DNA from: JACVRW01 sp963819635
GTDB lineage: Bacteria > Actinomycetota > Thermoleophilia > Solirubrobacterales > Thermoleophilaceae
DNA length: 64,000 nt
Assembly (NCBI GenBank): GCA_963819635.1
Contig: CAWFWX010000005.1
Location: 558,001 to 622,000, forward strand
Direction: 5' to 3'
In this document: in pieces, positions 24,532 through 33,517 of the stretch
Numbering within the stretch: position 1 is the first letter of the stretch
Layout of the letters: each line of letters opens with the position of its first letter
Translations under genes and position numbers: made by a program
The notes under the pieces: model-generated
Database searches by the model: none
The model's input: the letters and a program-made list of their open reading frames with translations, nothing else
What the model was told of the DNA's origin: nothing

Positions 24532-25246
24532 CGGGCGGCAGGCCCCCCGGGATCGGCCCGGCCCAGTCGGGATAGAGCAGCCGCGCAGCGGGGGCGCACG
24601 GGCGCCCCTCGAGCAGGTGCCCGAGGTCCTCGAACTCGAGCAGCACCCGCACGCTCGCGAGGATCTGGAAGTCGGCGGCGTTCGGTCGCGCGCCGCCGAT
24701 CGTGCCGTCGGAGATCAGTGCGTCCACGCGGTCGAGGAGCGCGGGGAGATCGCGAACGGTGGCTCGGACGGTCGCCTCGTCCGCGTGCGAGATGCGCGCC
24801 AGCTGGCCGATCACGGGCAAGAAGGCGAACTGGAGCACGCGCCCGCCCGGCAGCCCGATCACGTCGCTACCCACCCAGAGGCGCGCCTCCTCGCTCGTCA
24901 CCATCAGGTAGCGGAACAGGCGCCGCGGCACCGGCTGGAGCACGCGCTCGCCCCAGCGCTCCGCCTCCTCGACGGCGGCTCGCGCATCCGGATCCGCAGG
25001 GAACAGCGGCGGATCCGGTGCGAGCTCGTCGAGGAACCGTGCGATCTCGCGGCTGCCCTGCACCTTCTGCCCGTCGACCTCGAGCGCGGGCACCGTCGGG
25101 CGATCGAACCCCGCGAGGCGGACGAGGAACGGGTGCAGGCCGGGCATGACGCTCACCACCCGGTGCGATATGCGCTTGTGTCGCATCATCGCTGCGCCCG
25201 CCGCCGACGGGTTCGAAATCGGGATCACGTAGAGGCGCGTGGCCAT
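24524..25246 (-). CDS. Glutathione S-transferase-like protein
   Basis: This product of about 240 residues has a thioredoxin-like N-terminal domain in the GST order. RLYVIPISNPSAAGAAMMRH replaces the usual catalytic Cys/Ser/Tyr segment, and TVPALEVDGQKVQGSREIARFLDE is the cis-Pro and glutathione-contact motif. A helical C-terminal domain with NAADFQILASVRVLL follows. Actinobacteria usually lack glutathione, so the thiol partner may be mycothiol or another compound (inference). Adjacent GTG (25249) and ATG (25246) starts exist; both overlap the stop of the upstream SGNH gene. Confidence 0.75.
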   Translation of the reverse strand: MATRLYVIPISNPSAAGAAMMRHKRISHRVVSVMPGLHPFLVRLAGFDRPTVPALEVDGQKVQGSREIARFLDELAPDPPLFPADPDARAAVEEAERWGERVLQPVPRRLFRYLMVTSEEARLWVGSDVIGLPGGRVLQFAFLPVIGQLARISHADEATVRATVRDLPALLDRVDALISDGTIGGARPNAADFQILASVRVLLEFEDLGHLLEGRPCAPAARLLYPDWAGPIPGGLPPVS

Positions 25247-25806
25247 CACTCGCAGCGGCGAACGAGGCGGGCCGCGGCTTCCGCTCGCGCCGCGTATCCC
25301 GCGGCCGACACGTGCACGCCGTCGGCGGCGAGCCAGCGCGGGTGCCGGCGCACCATCCGCACCCAGTTGAGCACCATCAGGTTGTCGCGCGCCTCGTCCT
25401 CCTCGGCGAGCACGCGGTTGTAGGCGCGGTAGCTCACGCGCCGGTACGGCGGTCGGACGATGTTCGCCCAGACGACGCAGCGACCCTCGCCGGCGACCTC
25501 CATGACCTCCGTGACCGCGGCGCGGAACGCGTCCGGTTGGCCCGGGTCGTCGTTCGTCCCGAGGCTCACGTGGATCACACGCGCGAGCGAGCGACCGTAG
25601 CGGCGCATGACGTCGGCGCCCTCGGACGCGTGCCGGCTCACCTTCGTCGACTGCCGGACGCGCCAGTCCGGCAGCTCGCCCGGGATGTACGGGCGCGTGC
25701 CCTCGGCGAGCGAGTCGCCGTTCACGAGCAGGCTGCGCTCGGCCGCCGCCGCGCCGGAGGGAGCGAGCGCGAGCGCCGCCGCGACAAGGGCGAGCGCGCG
25801 CTTCAT
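25246..25806 (-). CDS. Secreted SGNH/GDSL hydrolase
   Basis: The 186-residue protein has a signal peptide (MKRALALVAAALALAPSGAAAA). The SGNH blocks are all visible: NGDSLAEG with the nucleophile Ser (block I), LGTNDD (block III) and DGVHVS with the Asp/His pair (block V). It would act as an esterase or acyl carrier/transfer partner outside the membrane. It lies in a coupled minus-strand series with a second SGNH protein (4-nt overlap) and the MBOAT gene. This points to removal or transfer of acyl groups on a surface glycan or lipid. Confidence 0.82.
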   Translation of the reverse strand: MKRALALVAAALALAPSGAAAAERSLLVNGDSLAEGTRPYIPGELPDWRVRQSTKVSRHASEGADVMRRYGRSLARVIHVSLGTNDDPGQPDAFRAAVTEVMEVAGEGRCVVWANIVRPPYRRVSYRAYNRVLAEEDEARDNLMVLNWVRMVRRHPRWLAADGVHVSAAGYAARAEAAARLVRRCE

Positions 25807-26780
25807 CGATCCAGGGCGGGGAAGTCCCGTGCCATCGCCGCGAGGATAAGCCGCGTGGGCGCCACGGCGCCCTCCCGCGTGAAGTGGATCCCGTCAGCCT
25901 GCCTCGCGAGCACCCGGCGCCCGTCGATCTTCAGCGAGTCGCTGTACCTGCCCCGGTTCAGCGTGGAGTAGATGTCCACGTAGCGCAGCGCCGGCGTGGA
26001 CTCCGCGGCCCGCTCCGCAGCCCTGTTCTGGGACGCGTAGATGTCGTTGAACTCGGGGTCGCGGGCGGTCGGCGGCGGCACCCAGTAGACGGGGCGCTCG
26101 CCGTCGCCTGAGAGCACCGAGGCCACGACCGCGATCCGGCGCGCGAACTCCGTCTCCCAGCCCGGCTCGCCCGGGTCGTAGAGCGAGCCGTCGGCCGTCT
26201 GGACGTTGAAGCCGTCGTTGTCGCCGATCGCCATGACGACGGCGTCCGGGTCGCGCGCGGCAACCTCCTGCTCGGCGTTGATCTCCCAGTTGAAGAAGGC
26301 GGGATTGGTCAGCCCGGTGCCGTTGCGCGCCACCGTCGTCACCTCCACGAGGCCGGGCCGTGACTGATCCACGAGCCGCTGGCCCAGGAACTCGGCCTGC
26401 GAGTCGCCGGTCACGAGCACGTCGAGCGGGTTGTCCTTGGTGGGCTGCGCGAACGACTGCCGCTCGTCCCTCGGCCGGTTCGGCCGCAGGATGGCCGTCG
26501 ACCCGCGCTCGAGCTCCGTTCCGGACGCGGTCTTGTCCTCCTGGCCGAAGGCGAGGTCGAGCCCCTCGCGCGGGAGATGCAGGCCCACCGCGCCGGCGAC
26601 GTCGTCGACCGGCCGGCCGATCGAGAGCACGATGTCGCGCGTCGTGCCCGGCTGCATGCCCTCGCCGGCCCGCACGAGCGCCTCCGAGTTGAACAGCACC
26701 GCGATCGCGAGCGCGATCAGGAGCACGCCGAGCACGCGGCCCGCGGGCATCGTGAGGTCTCTGTCGCGCCGCGGCTCCAT
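25803..26780 (-). CDS. Membrane-anchored SGNH protein (DUF459/AlgJ-like)
   Basis: This 325-residue product has an N-terminal membrane anchor (VLGVLLIALAIAVLFNSEALV) and an extracytoplasmic SGNH domain. Its blocks are VLVTGDSQAEFLGQRL (Ser), AIGDNDGFN (an Asn-containing block III) and DGIHFTREGA (Asp/His). This is the DUF459 type often encoded with MBOAT acyltransferases. Such partners take the acyl group passed across the membrane and place it on a polysaccharide. It follows the MBOAT gene directly (3-nt gap) and overlaps the next SGNH gene by 4 nt. Confidence 0.85.
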   Translation of the reverse strand: MEPRRDRDLTMPAGRVLGVLLIALAIAVLFNSEALVRAGEGMQPGTTRDIVLSIGRPVDDVAGAVGLHLPREGLDLAFGQEDKTASGTELERGSTAILRPNRPRDERQSFAQPTKDNPLDVLVTGDSQAEFLGQRLVDQSRPGLVEVTTVARNGTGLTNPAFFNWEINAEQEVAARDPDAVVMAIGDNDGFNVQTADGSLYDPGEPGWETEFARRIAVVASVLSGDGERPVYWVPPPTARDPEFNDIYASQNRAAERAAESTPALRYVDIYSTLNRGRYSDSLKIDGRRVLARQADGIHFTREGAVAPTRLILAAMARDFPALDR

Positions 26781-26783
26781 GAC

Positions 26784-28184
26784 TCAGAATTGGTAGTAGA
26801 TGAAGGGGGCCACGCCCTGCTGCCCGACCGCGGCATCGGCGGCCACGATCACCGCGCCGACCGCGGCGCCCTGCAGGGCGACCGGCCGCGTGACGAGCCA
26901 CGCCTCCGCGTCGCGCCACCACGTGGGCGGCACCGCCTGGATGGCCACCGCGGTCACGACGAGGAGCACGACGGGCAACGTCACGAGCGGGGACGGGCCG
27001 GACAGGCCAAGGCCGCCGAGCACGTCGAACGCCGTGCCGAGGTCGGGCGCCCGGAAGAACACCCACGCCACGCAGACGACGTGGAAGGTCACGAGCCAGG
27101 CCGCCCAGGCCGGCGGCCGGAAGCCGGCGAAGCGCTCGCGCCCCCAGCGCTCCGCGGACAGCGCACCGCCGTGGATCCCGCCCCAGAACAGGAACGTCCA
27201 GGACGCCCCGTGCCACAGACCGCCGAGCAGCATCGTGAGCATCAGGTTGCGATACGTCTTCAGCCGGCCGCCGCGGTTGCCGCCCAGCGGGATGTACAGG
27301 TAGTCGCGGAGCCAGCGCGACAGCGTCATGTGCCAGCGCCGCCAGAAGTCCCGCAGCGAGAGCGCCAGATAGGGCCGGTTGAAGTTCTGCGGCAGCTGGT
27401 AGCCGAGCAGGAGCGCGAGACCGATCGCAAGGTCCGTGTAGCCCGAGAAGTCGCAGTAGATCTGCGCCGCGAACCCGTAGAACGCGAGTGTGAGCTCGGC
27501 CGCGGAGTGAGCGCTCGGGTCGCTGTAGACGGGATCGACCACCCGCCGCGCGAGCTCGTCGGCGATCACCGTCTTCTTCAGGAGTCCGCCGACGATCAGG
27601 AAGATCGCCGGCCCCGCGAGCACGGTGCGCGGGTCGCGCGGCGTCCGGAGCTGCGGGAGCAGCTCGTTCGCGCGCACGATCGGCCCGGCCACGATGTGCG
27701 GGAAGAACGCCTGGAGGATCGCCACGTCCATGAGCGATGCCGCCGGCGTCTCGCCCCGGTAGACGTCGACCACGTACGAGATCCCCTGGAACGTGAAGAA
27801 CGAGATCCCGATCGGGAGCACGATCTGGACAAGCGGGAGCGGCGACCCGAGCCCGATCGAGTCGAGCGCTCCGTCGAGCTCCGAGACGAAGAAGCCCAGG
27901 TACTTGAAGACCCCGAGCAGGGCGAGGTCGAAGACGATCGCCGCCGTGACCGCGCGCTTTCGAGCGGCCGGTGACGGGCTGCTCGAGATCACCCGGCCGG
28001 CGACGGTGTTGACCAGGCTGGACGCCATGAGCAGGAGCACCCAGCGCCAGTCGACCCAGCCGTAGAAGAAGTAGGAGGCGAGGAGGATGAACGGTCGCCA
28101 GGCGCGCGGATGCGGCATCAGCGCCCAGGACAGGACGAAGACGACGACGAAGAACGCCGCGAATTCGATGGTCGGGAAGCTCAC
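26784..28184 (-). CDS. MBOAT-family O-acyltransferase (AlgI/PatA-like)
   Basis: The 466-residue polytopic membrane protein has MBOAT signatures. These are PIGISFFTFQGISYVVDVYRG, the DFSGYTDLAIG segment, FNRPYLALSLRDFWRRWHMT and LLGGLWHGASWTFLFWGG, where the invariant catalytic His lies in GLWHG. AlgI-type proteins move acetyl groups across the inner membrane for O-acetylation of exported polysaccharides or wall polymers. The two SGNH proteins downstream complete a typical export-side acylation unit. It is first in the operon; the start at 28184 is followed at once by the first membrane helix. Confidence 0.92.
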   Translation of the reverse strand: MSFPTIEFAAFFVVVFVLSWALMPHPRAWRPFILLASYFFYGWVDWRWVLLLMASSLVNTVAGRVISSSPSPAARKRAVTAAIVFDLALLGVFKYLGFFVSELDGALDSIGLGSPLPLVQIVLPIGISFFTFQGISYVVDVYRGETPAASLMDVAILQAFFPHIVAGPIVRANELLPQLRTPRDPRTVLAGPAIFLIVGGLLKKTVIADELARRVVDPVYSDPSAHSAAELTLAFYGFAAQIYCDFSGYTDLAIGLALLLGYQLPQNFNRPYLALSLRDFWRRWHMTLSRWLRDYLYIPLGGNRGGRLKTYRNLMLTMLLGGLWHGASWTFLFWGGIHGGALSAERWGRERFAGFRPPAWAAWLVTFHVVCVAWVFFRAPDLGTAFDVLGGLGLSGPSPLVTLPVVLLVVTAVAIQAVPPTWWRDAEAWLVTRPVALQGAAVGAVIVAADAAVGQQGVAPFIYYQF

Positions 28185-28259
28185 TGGCGAATCTCGTTAG
28201 GCGGCGTACCCCACGTCGCGCCACTCAAGCTCGCCAGCCGACCGCCGAAGCATTCTTAG

Positions 28260-29204
28260 ATGACTCCGATGGCTCGCACGCTGACTCTCCTCACGATTCT
28301 GGTCGCCCTGGCGGTCGCCGCGATCCCCGCCGGCGCCTCGGCGGCCGTGACGGTGGGTCTTGGCGATCAGAACTGGAACACCTTCAACGAAGACCGCTTC
28401 AGGGCCCTGGGCCTGAAGCGCGCGCGGGTTGTAACACCATGGAACGTCGCGCTGAGCCGGGGCGACCGGCTCTGGCTGGACGACTACCTGGCCGGCGCAC
28501 GCGCGGCCGGGATCGATCTGCTCGTGAGCTTCGGCGCCGCGCATCCGTCGCGCTGCCCCTCGGCGCCCTGCAGGCTGCCCACGACCGCCGCCTTCGACCG
28601 GGCCTTCCGCGCATTCCGCGCACGCTGGCCGTGGGTGCGCACGATCGGCGTCTGGAACGAGGCGAACCATCGGAGCCAGCCCACCTTCCGCGATCCGGAG
28701 CAGGCCGCTCGCTACTTCCAGGTGGTGCAGAAGCGCTGCCGCGGCTGCCGCGTCGTGGCCGCGGACGTGATCGACGACACGAACATGGTTCGCTGGCTCG
28801 GCCGCTTTCGCTCGGTGGCGCCGGGCGCGCGGCTCTGGGGGCTGCACAACTACCGCGACGGCAACCCGCGCCGCGGCCAGCGCTATGGCGGGACCAGAGT
28901 GCTGATGAAGACAGTGCCGGGGAAGGTGTGGCTCACGGAGACGGGCGGCATCGTGAGGTTCGTCCTCCCCGACGGCCGCACGCTGTTCCCGTACAGCGAG
29001 GAGCGCGCGAACGTCGCGATTGGCCGGGTGCTGCGCCTCGCGAAGGAGTACCGCAGTCGCATCGAGCGCCTGTACGTCTACCACTGGCGCCAGGACAGCT
29101 TCGGGAACCGCTTCGACGCCGGCCTGCTCGACAAGAACGGCGACCCGCGTCCCAGCTACCTCACACTGAAGCGCTGGCTCTCGACGCCCTGGTTCACACC
29201 GTGA
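28260..29204 (+). CDS. Secreted clan-A glycoside-hydrolase-like protein
   Basis: The 314-residue product has a signal peptide (TLTLLTILVALAVAAIPAGASA) and a TIM-barrel pattern. GVWNEANH offers the acid/base Glu after Asn, as in clan GH-A, and VWLTETGG offers the nucleophile Glu near the seventh strand. Aromatic and His residues in WGLHNYRDG also fit. The exact GH family is not clear (GH5/GH39/GH53-like). It would cut or remodel a glycan outside the cell. It is divergent from the MBOAT operon, and its end overlaps the convergent small gene by 11 nt. Confidence 0.72.
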   Translation: MTPMARTLTLLTILVALAVAAIPAGASAAVTVGLGDQNWNTFNEDRFRALGLKRARVVTPWNVALSRGDRLWLDDYLAGARAAGIDLLVSFGAAHPSRCPSAPCRLPTTAAFDRAFRAFRARWPWVRTIGVWNEANHRSQPTFRDPEQAARYFQVVQKRCRGCRVVAADVIDDTNMVRWLGRFRSVAPGARLWGLHNYRDGNPRRGQRYGGTRVLMKTVPGKVWLTETGGIVRFVLPDGRTLFPYSEERANVAIGRVLRLAKEYRSRIERLYVYHWRQDSFGNRFDAGLLDKNGDPRPSYLTLKRWLSTPWFTP

Positions 29205-29550
29205 CGTCGGGGTACCGCGAGCGGAGGTGCTCGCCGAGCGTCTCGCGCAGCCAGCGCCGTTCGTCCGTGCTCGCCATCCGGTAGCGGCCGAGCAGCTCCT
29301 TCTGCGACTCGAGCGGCAGCCCCGCGATCTCCCAGCGCACCGCCAGCCGCTCGAAGAGCAGCTCCGTCCGGCGCTGCCAGCGATCCTCGGCCGACGCCGC
29401 CGGCCGCGCGTCCAGCTGCTCGAGCTGGCGGAGCGTGCCCTCGCTCAGCGCGTCGCGAAGCGTGAGGACGTTGCCCTCGGCGTCGCGATAGTCGGTCGTG
29501 GCGGCGGGCGCGGACTCGCGCCGGCCGCGCCTCCTTGAACGGCGGCCCAT
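29194..29550 (-). CDS. Small basic hypothetical protein
   Basis: This 118-residue protein has a very basic N-terminus (MGRRSRRRGRRE). A helical region follows with a regular charged pattern, such as LTLRDALSEGTLRQLEQL and DRWQRRTELLFERLAVRWE. No signal peptide or known domain is visible. It is directly upstream of the ogt gene on the same strand in the minus direction (ogt ends at 29558, 7 nt away in reverse order), so the two could be co-transcribed. No function is recognised. Confidence 0.6.
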   Translation of the reverse strand: MGRRSRRRGRRESAPAATTDYRDAEGNVLTLRDALSEGTLRQLEQLDARPAASAEDRWQRRTELLFERLAVRWEIAGLPLESQKELLGRYRMASTDERRWLRETLGEHLRSRYPDVTV

Positions 29551-29557
29551 GTCTCGT

Positions 29558-30016
29558 TCAGCTTATGAGGGCTTGGCAGCGCTCTTCGACTGCTTCCAAG
29601 TCGAGCAGGGCGCGCTTGCGCTCGATCCCGCCGCCGTAGCCGGTGAGCGCGCCGGACGCGCCGACCACTCGATGGCACGGGATGACGATCGCCAGCGGGT
29701 TGCGGCCGTTGGCGGCGCCGGTGGCGCGGCAGGCGCTCGGGCGTCCCAGCGCGGCCGCCAGCGCGGAGTACGTGGTCGTGGTGCCGTAGGGCACGCGGGC
29801 GACCGCGTCCCACACGCACCGCTGGAAGTGCGTGCCGTGCGGCGAGAGCGGCAGCTCGAAGCGGGTCAGCTCGCCGGCGAAGTAGGCGGACAGCTGCGCC
29901 TCCGCTTCGCGCAGCAGCGGCTCATCCGACCGAGCCCCGGCCGGGCCGTCGAATGCGACGCGCGAGAGGCCCGCGTCGTCGGCGTCCAGCCAGAGCGTTC
30001 CGATCGGGGTGTCCAT
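29558..30016 (-). CDS. ogt: Methylated-DNA-[protein]-cysteine S-methyltransferase
   Basis: The 152-residue product has the O6-alkylguanine alkyltransferase domain. FQRCVWDAVARVPYGTTTTY carries the DNA-binding helix, NGRNPLAIVIPCHRVVG has the acceptor Cys in PCHRV, and GYGGGIERKRALLDLE closes the fold. It removes alkyl groups from O6-guanine by suicidal transfer. I start at the ATG at 30016 (MDTPIGTLWLDAD), matching the family N-terminus; the frame is open further upstream but runs into the divergent repair gene's region. It is divergent from the Ada/AlkA fusion across 90 nt, an obvious DNA-alkylation repair pair. Confidence 0.93.
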   Translation of the reverse strand: MDTPIGTLWLDADDAGLSRVAFDGPAGARSDEPLLREAEAQLSAYFAGELTRFELPLSPHGTHFQRCVWDAVARVPYGTTTTYSALAAALGRPSACRATGAANGRNPLAIVIPCHRVVGASGALTGYGGGIERKRALLDLEAVEERCQALIS

Positions 30017-30106
30017 GGTGTGCACCAAGACGACGCTATCGCCGCCTGGGCGGCCCCGGACCGGCATGTCCGAAAACCGCCAGCGAGCGTGCGACGATGG
30101 TGGCCC

Positions 30107-31528
30107 GTGATCGACGACTTCGAGCGCTGCTATCGCTTCATGCAGAGCCGCGACCCGCGCTACGACGGCTTCTTCGTCGTGGCCGTCAGGTCCACCGGCG
30201 TGTACTGCCGGCCGAGCTGCCCGGCGCGCCTTCCCTATCGACGCAACGTCCGTCTCTTCCGCACGGTCGCCGCCGCGCAGAGCGAGGGCTTCCGCGCCTG
30301 CAAGCGCTGCGATCCCGACGCCGCCCCGGGTTCGCCGGCGTGGAACCGCCGCGCCGGAGTCGCGGGGCGCGCGGTGAGGCTGATCGCCGACGGCGCGGTG
30401 GACCGCGACGGTGTGGGCGGGCTTGCCGCGCGGCTCCACTTCTCAGAGCGCCAGCTGAACCGCATCCTCGTGGCGGAGCTGGGCGCCGGGCCGGTCGCGC
30501 TGGCTCGCGCGCAGCGGGCGCAGTCGGCGCGCACGCTGATCGAGACAACCGAGCTCCCGTTCGCGGAGGTCGCCGTGGCCGCGGGCTTCGGGAGCGTGAG
30601 GCAGTTCAACGACACTCTGCGGACGGTCTACGGGCGGACGCCGACGGAGCTGCGCGGCCGGGCGCGGCGCAGCAGGCCGGCGGCGGCGCCCGGCGCGATC
30701 GAGCTGCGCCTCCCCGTGCGAGAGCCGTTCGACGGCGAAGCGCTCCTGGCCTTCCTCGCCGCGCGGGCGATAGCGGGCGTGGAGGAGGTGGCCGCCGCGA
30801 CGTATCGCCGCACGCTGGCGCTGGAGCACGGCCCGGCGGTCGTCGCGCTGACGCCGGCCGCGCACGCCGTTCACGCCGAGCTCCGGCTCGCCGACCTCCG
30901 TGACCTGACGGCGGCGGTGGCGCGCTGCCGGCGCCTGCTCGACCTGGACGCCGACCCGCTGGCGATCTCGTCGCACTTGGCCGGCGACCCGCTGTTGGCG
31001 CCGCTCGTCAGCGCGCATCCCGGCATGCGGGTGCCAGGCTGCGTCGACGGGTTCGAGCTGGGCGTGCGGGCGATCGTCGGCCAGCAGGTCTCCGTGGCCG
31101 GTGCCCGTACGGTGCTGGGCCGGCTTGCGGCCGCCCACGGAGAGCCGCTCGCCGAGCCCGACGGCGCCCTCACGCACCGCTTTCCCGAGGCCTCTGTGCT
31201 CGCCGAGGTCGATCCCGGACGGCTGCCGTTCCCGCGCAAGCGCGGCGAGGCGCTGCGCCGGCTCGCCGGCCTGGTGGCCGGCGGAGAGCTCCGGCTCGAC
31301 GCCGGCGCGGACCCCGCCGAGACGCGCGCGGCGCTGATGGACGTCCCCGGCGTGGGCGACTGGACGGCTTCCTACGTAGCGATGCGAGCGCTGGGCGACC
31401 CGGACGTCTTCCTGCCCGGCGACGTCGGCATCAGGCACGCGCTCGCGCGGATGGACGGCGATGTGCGGCCCGAGCGCTGGCGGCCGTGGCGCTCGTACGC
31501 CGTGATGCATCTCTGGCATAGCGTGTGA
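30107..31528 (+). CDS. Ada-type methyl-phosphotriester sensor/AraC-HTH/AlkA 3-methyladenine glycosylase fusion
   Basis: This 473-residue protein has three parts. The N-terminal Ada zinc domain has Cys34 and Cys38 (GVYCRPSC) and Cys65/Cys68 (ACKRC), the same spacing as E. coli Ada Cys38/42/69/72. An AraC-like HTH (about 85-180, FAEVAVAAGFGSVRQFNDTL) follows. The C-terminal AlkA domain has a helix-hairpin-helix (VPGVGDWTASYVAMRALGD) and the catalytic Asp in LPGDVGIRHAL. It would sense methylated phosphotriesters, activate transcription and excise alkylated bases. It lacks the Ogt domain of classical Ada, which is supplied by the divergent ogt gene. GTG 30107 places the start four residues before FERCYRFM. 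Confidence 0.93.
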   Translation: MIDDFERCYRFMQSRDPRYDGFFVVAVRSTGVYCRPSCPARLPYRRNVRLFRTVAAAQSEGFRACKRCDPDAAPGSPAWNRRAGVAGRAVRLIADGAVDRDGVGGLAARLHFSERQLNRILVAELGAGPVALARAQRAQSARTLIETTELPFAEVAVAAGFGSVRQFNDTLRTVYGRTPTELRGRARRSRPAAAPGAIELRLPVREPFDGEALLAFLAARAIAGVEEVAAATYRRTLALEHGPAVVALTPAAHAVHAELRLADLRDLTAAVARCRRLLDLDADPLAISSHLAGDPLLAPLVSAHPGMRVPGCVDGFELGVRAIVGQQVSVAGARTVLGRLAAAHGEPLAEPDGALTHRFPEASVLAEVDPGRLPFPRKRGEALRRLAGLVAGGELRLDAGADPAETRAALMDVPGVGDWTASYVAMRALGDPDVFLPGDVGIRHALARMDGDVRPERWRPWRSYAVMHLWHSV

Positions 31529-31547
31529 TGAGGTACGTTCCCGCGCC

Positions 31548-32534
31548 ATGCGCGCCGTGCAGATCGTTGACCTCTCTGGCCCGGAGTCGGCCCTTGCCGA
31601 GGCGGACATTCCGGAGCCCGAGCCGTCGCACCCGCTGACGCCGGGCAAGGGCGTCGTGGTCGACGTGCACGCCGCGGGCGTCTCGTTCCCGGAGGTGCTC
31701 CAGACGCGCGGCGAGTACCAGATCAAGCCGCCGCTTCCGTTCGTGCCCGGAAGTGAGGTGGCCGGCACGGTGAGGAGCGCCCCCGACGGCTCCTCGCTCA
31801 GCGTGGGCGACCGCGTGGCCGCCTGCTGCATGCTCGGGGCCTTCGCCGACGTGGCCGTGGCGCCGGACTTCCTCACCTTCCCGCTGTCCGAGCAGCTCGA
31901 CTACGCCCAGGGCGCCGGCCTCATCCTCAACTACCACACGGCCTACTTCTCCCTTATGCATCGCGGCCGCTACACGGAGGGCGAGACCGTCCTCGTGCAC
32001 GGCGCGGCCGGCGGGATCGGGACGGCAACGCTTCAGATCGCGAAGGGGCTGGGGGCCCGCACGATCGCGGTGGTGTCGAGCGACGAGAAGGAGAGCGTCG
32101 CGCGCGAGGCCGGCGCGGACGAGGTGGTCCGCTCCGACGGGGCCTGGAAGGACGAGGCGAAGGAGCTCTCCGGCGGCGGCGTCGACATCGTGATCGATCC
32201 CGTCGGCGGCGACCGCTTCACGGACAGCCTGCGCTCGCTTCGCGAGGGAGGCCGGCTGGTCGTCGTGGGCTTCACCGGCGGCTCGATCCCCGAGGTCCGG
32301 GTGAACCGCCTCCTGCTGAACAACACCGAGGTAGTCGGAGCCGGCTGGGGCGCCTACGTGCTGGGCAAGCCGGACGTGAACGCCGAGATCGGCGCCGAGC
32401 TCAGCCGTCTCATCGACGAGGGCTACGTGCGGCCGATGGTGGGCGCGAGGTTCCCGCTCGAGCGCGCGAGCGAGGCGCTCAAGCTGATCGACGAGCGCGG
32501 CGCCACGGGCAAGGTCGTGCTCGAGCTGCGCTGA
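31548..32534 (+). CDS. NADPH:quinone oxidoreductase, zinc-free MDR family
   Basis: The 328-residue medium-chain reductase has the catalytic GroES-like domain followed by a Rossmann domain with HGAAGGIGTATLQIAKGLGA. There are no zinc-binding cysteines. Family markers are FVPGSEVAGTV, GGGVDIVIDPVGGDRF and a C-terminal RGATGKVVLELR. It reduces quinones or alpha,beta-unsaturated carbonyls with NADPH. The ATG at 31548 is 20 nt after the Ada/AlkA stop, so it may be read through from that operon and used against alkylation or oxidative by-products (inference). Confidence 0.9.
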   Translation: MRAVQIVDLSGPESALAEADIPEPEPSHPLTPGKGVVVDVHAAGVSFPEVLQTRGEYQIKPPLPFVPGSEVAGTVRSAPDGSSLSVGDRVAACCMLGAFADVAVAPDFLTFPLSEQLDYAQGAGLILNYHTAYFSLMHRGRYTEGETVLVHGAAGGIGTATLQIAKGLGARTIAVVSSDEKESVAREAGADEVVRSDGAWKDEAKELSGGGVDIVIDPVGGDRFTDSLRSLREGGRLVVVGFTGGSIPEVRVNRLLLNNTEVVGAGWGAYVLGKPDVNAEIGAELSRLIDEGYVRPMVGARFPLERASEALKLIDERGATGKVVLELR

Positions 32535-32547
32535 CACACTTCCGGGG

Positions 32548-33513
32548 ATGGACGACGAGGCGCGGCGGCGCCGGCGCGAGGAGGCGCGGCACCGCGTTTA
32601 TCGCCGGCGCCGGCTGGTCGCCGCAGGGATCGCGGGGGTCGTCCTGCTCCTGCTCGTGGCCGGCGGGATGCTCGCGTTCGGCGGCGACGACGGCGACGAG
32701 CCCGAGGCACGATCAGAGCCGAAGCCCGTCTCCCTGCCGCGTGGCGGCAGGACGATCCTGCCGGACCACCGCGTGGTGGCTTACTACGGCGCGCCGCAGG
32801 ACGACGAGCTCGGCATCCTCGGCATCGGCCCGCCGCGCCGCGCGGCGCGCCGGCTCGAGCGCCAGGCGAAGCCCTACACGCGCCCCGGGCGACCGGTGCT
32901 GCCCGCCTTCGAGCTGATCGCCGCGATCGTCACCAGCGAGCCGGGCGACGGCGGCGACCACTCGATTCGGCAGGAGCCCTCGACCATCCGGCGCTACCTG
33001 CGCGCCGCCCGGGCGCACAGGATGCTGCTGCTGCTCGACATCCAGCCGGGCTACGCCCCCTTCCTCCAGGAGGCGAAGGCGCTCGAGCGCTGGCTGAAGG
33101 AGCCCGACGTCGGGTTGGCGCTTGACCCCGAGTGGAGCCTCGAGCCGCCGCTGCTGCCGGCACAGGAGATCGGCTCCACGGACGCCGCCACGGTGAACGA
33201 GGTATCGCAGTACCTGTCGGGCATCGTGCGCAAGCACGACCTGCCCCAGAAGCTGCTCGTCGTCCACCGCTTCACGCGCGACATGATCAAGGCCGAGGAC
33301 CAGCTTCGGCGCGATCCCGGCGTGGCGCTCGTGGTGAACGTGGACGGGTTCGGCGACCGGCCGAACAAGATCTCGAAGTACCGCGAGTTCACCCGCGACC
33401 TGCGGCGCCGCTACAACGGCTTCAAGCTCTTCTACCACGAGGACCTGAACCTGATGAGCCCCCGGCAGGTCCTCCGCCTGCGCCCCCAGCCCGAGCTCGT
33501 GGTCTACGAATAA
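32548..33513 (+). CDS. Membrane-anchored hypothetical protein with a beta/alpha-barrel-like domain
   Basis: This 321-residue protein starts with a very basic stretch (RRRRREEARHRVYRRRR). A membrane helix (LVAAGIAGVVLLLLVAGGMLAF), an acidic linker and a soluble extracytoplasmic domain follow. The domain has regularly spaced strand-like segments: VVAYYGAP, MLLLLDIQPG, VGLALDPEW, LLVVHRF, VALVVNVDGFG and KLFYHEDL. These look like the strands of a TIM barrel, and DPEW, VHRF and HEDL could supply acidic residues for hydrolysis. I do not recognise the family with certainty. It ends 4 nt before the REPIN element. Confidence 0.6.
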   Translation: MDDEARRRRREEARHRVYRRRRLVAAGIAGVVLLLLVAGGMLAFGGDDGDEPEARSEPKPVSLPRGGRTILPDHRVVAYYGAPQDDELGILGIGPPRRAARRLERQAKPYTRPGRPVLPAFELIAAIVTSEPGDGGDHSIRQEPSTIRRYLRAARAHRMLLLLDIQPGYAPFLQEAKALERWLKEPDVGLALDPEWSLEPPLLPAQEIGSTDAATVNEVSQYLSGIVRKHDLPQKLLVVHRFTRDMIKAEDQLRRDPGVALVVNVDGFGDRPNKISKYREFTRDLRRRYNGFKLFYHEDLNLMSPRQVLRLRPQPELVVYE

Positions 33514-33517
33514 CGAC

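Noticed and set aside
30017..30106. Ada box between ogt and the Ada/AlkA fusion
   Set aside because: I could not find a convincing match to the known Ada-box sequence in this 90-nt gap, so no operator is called.
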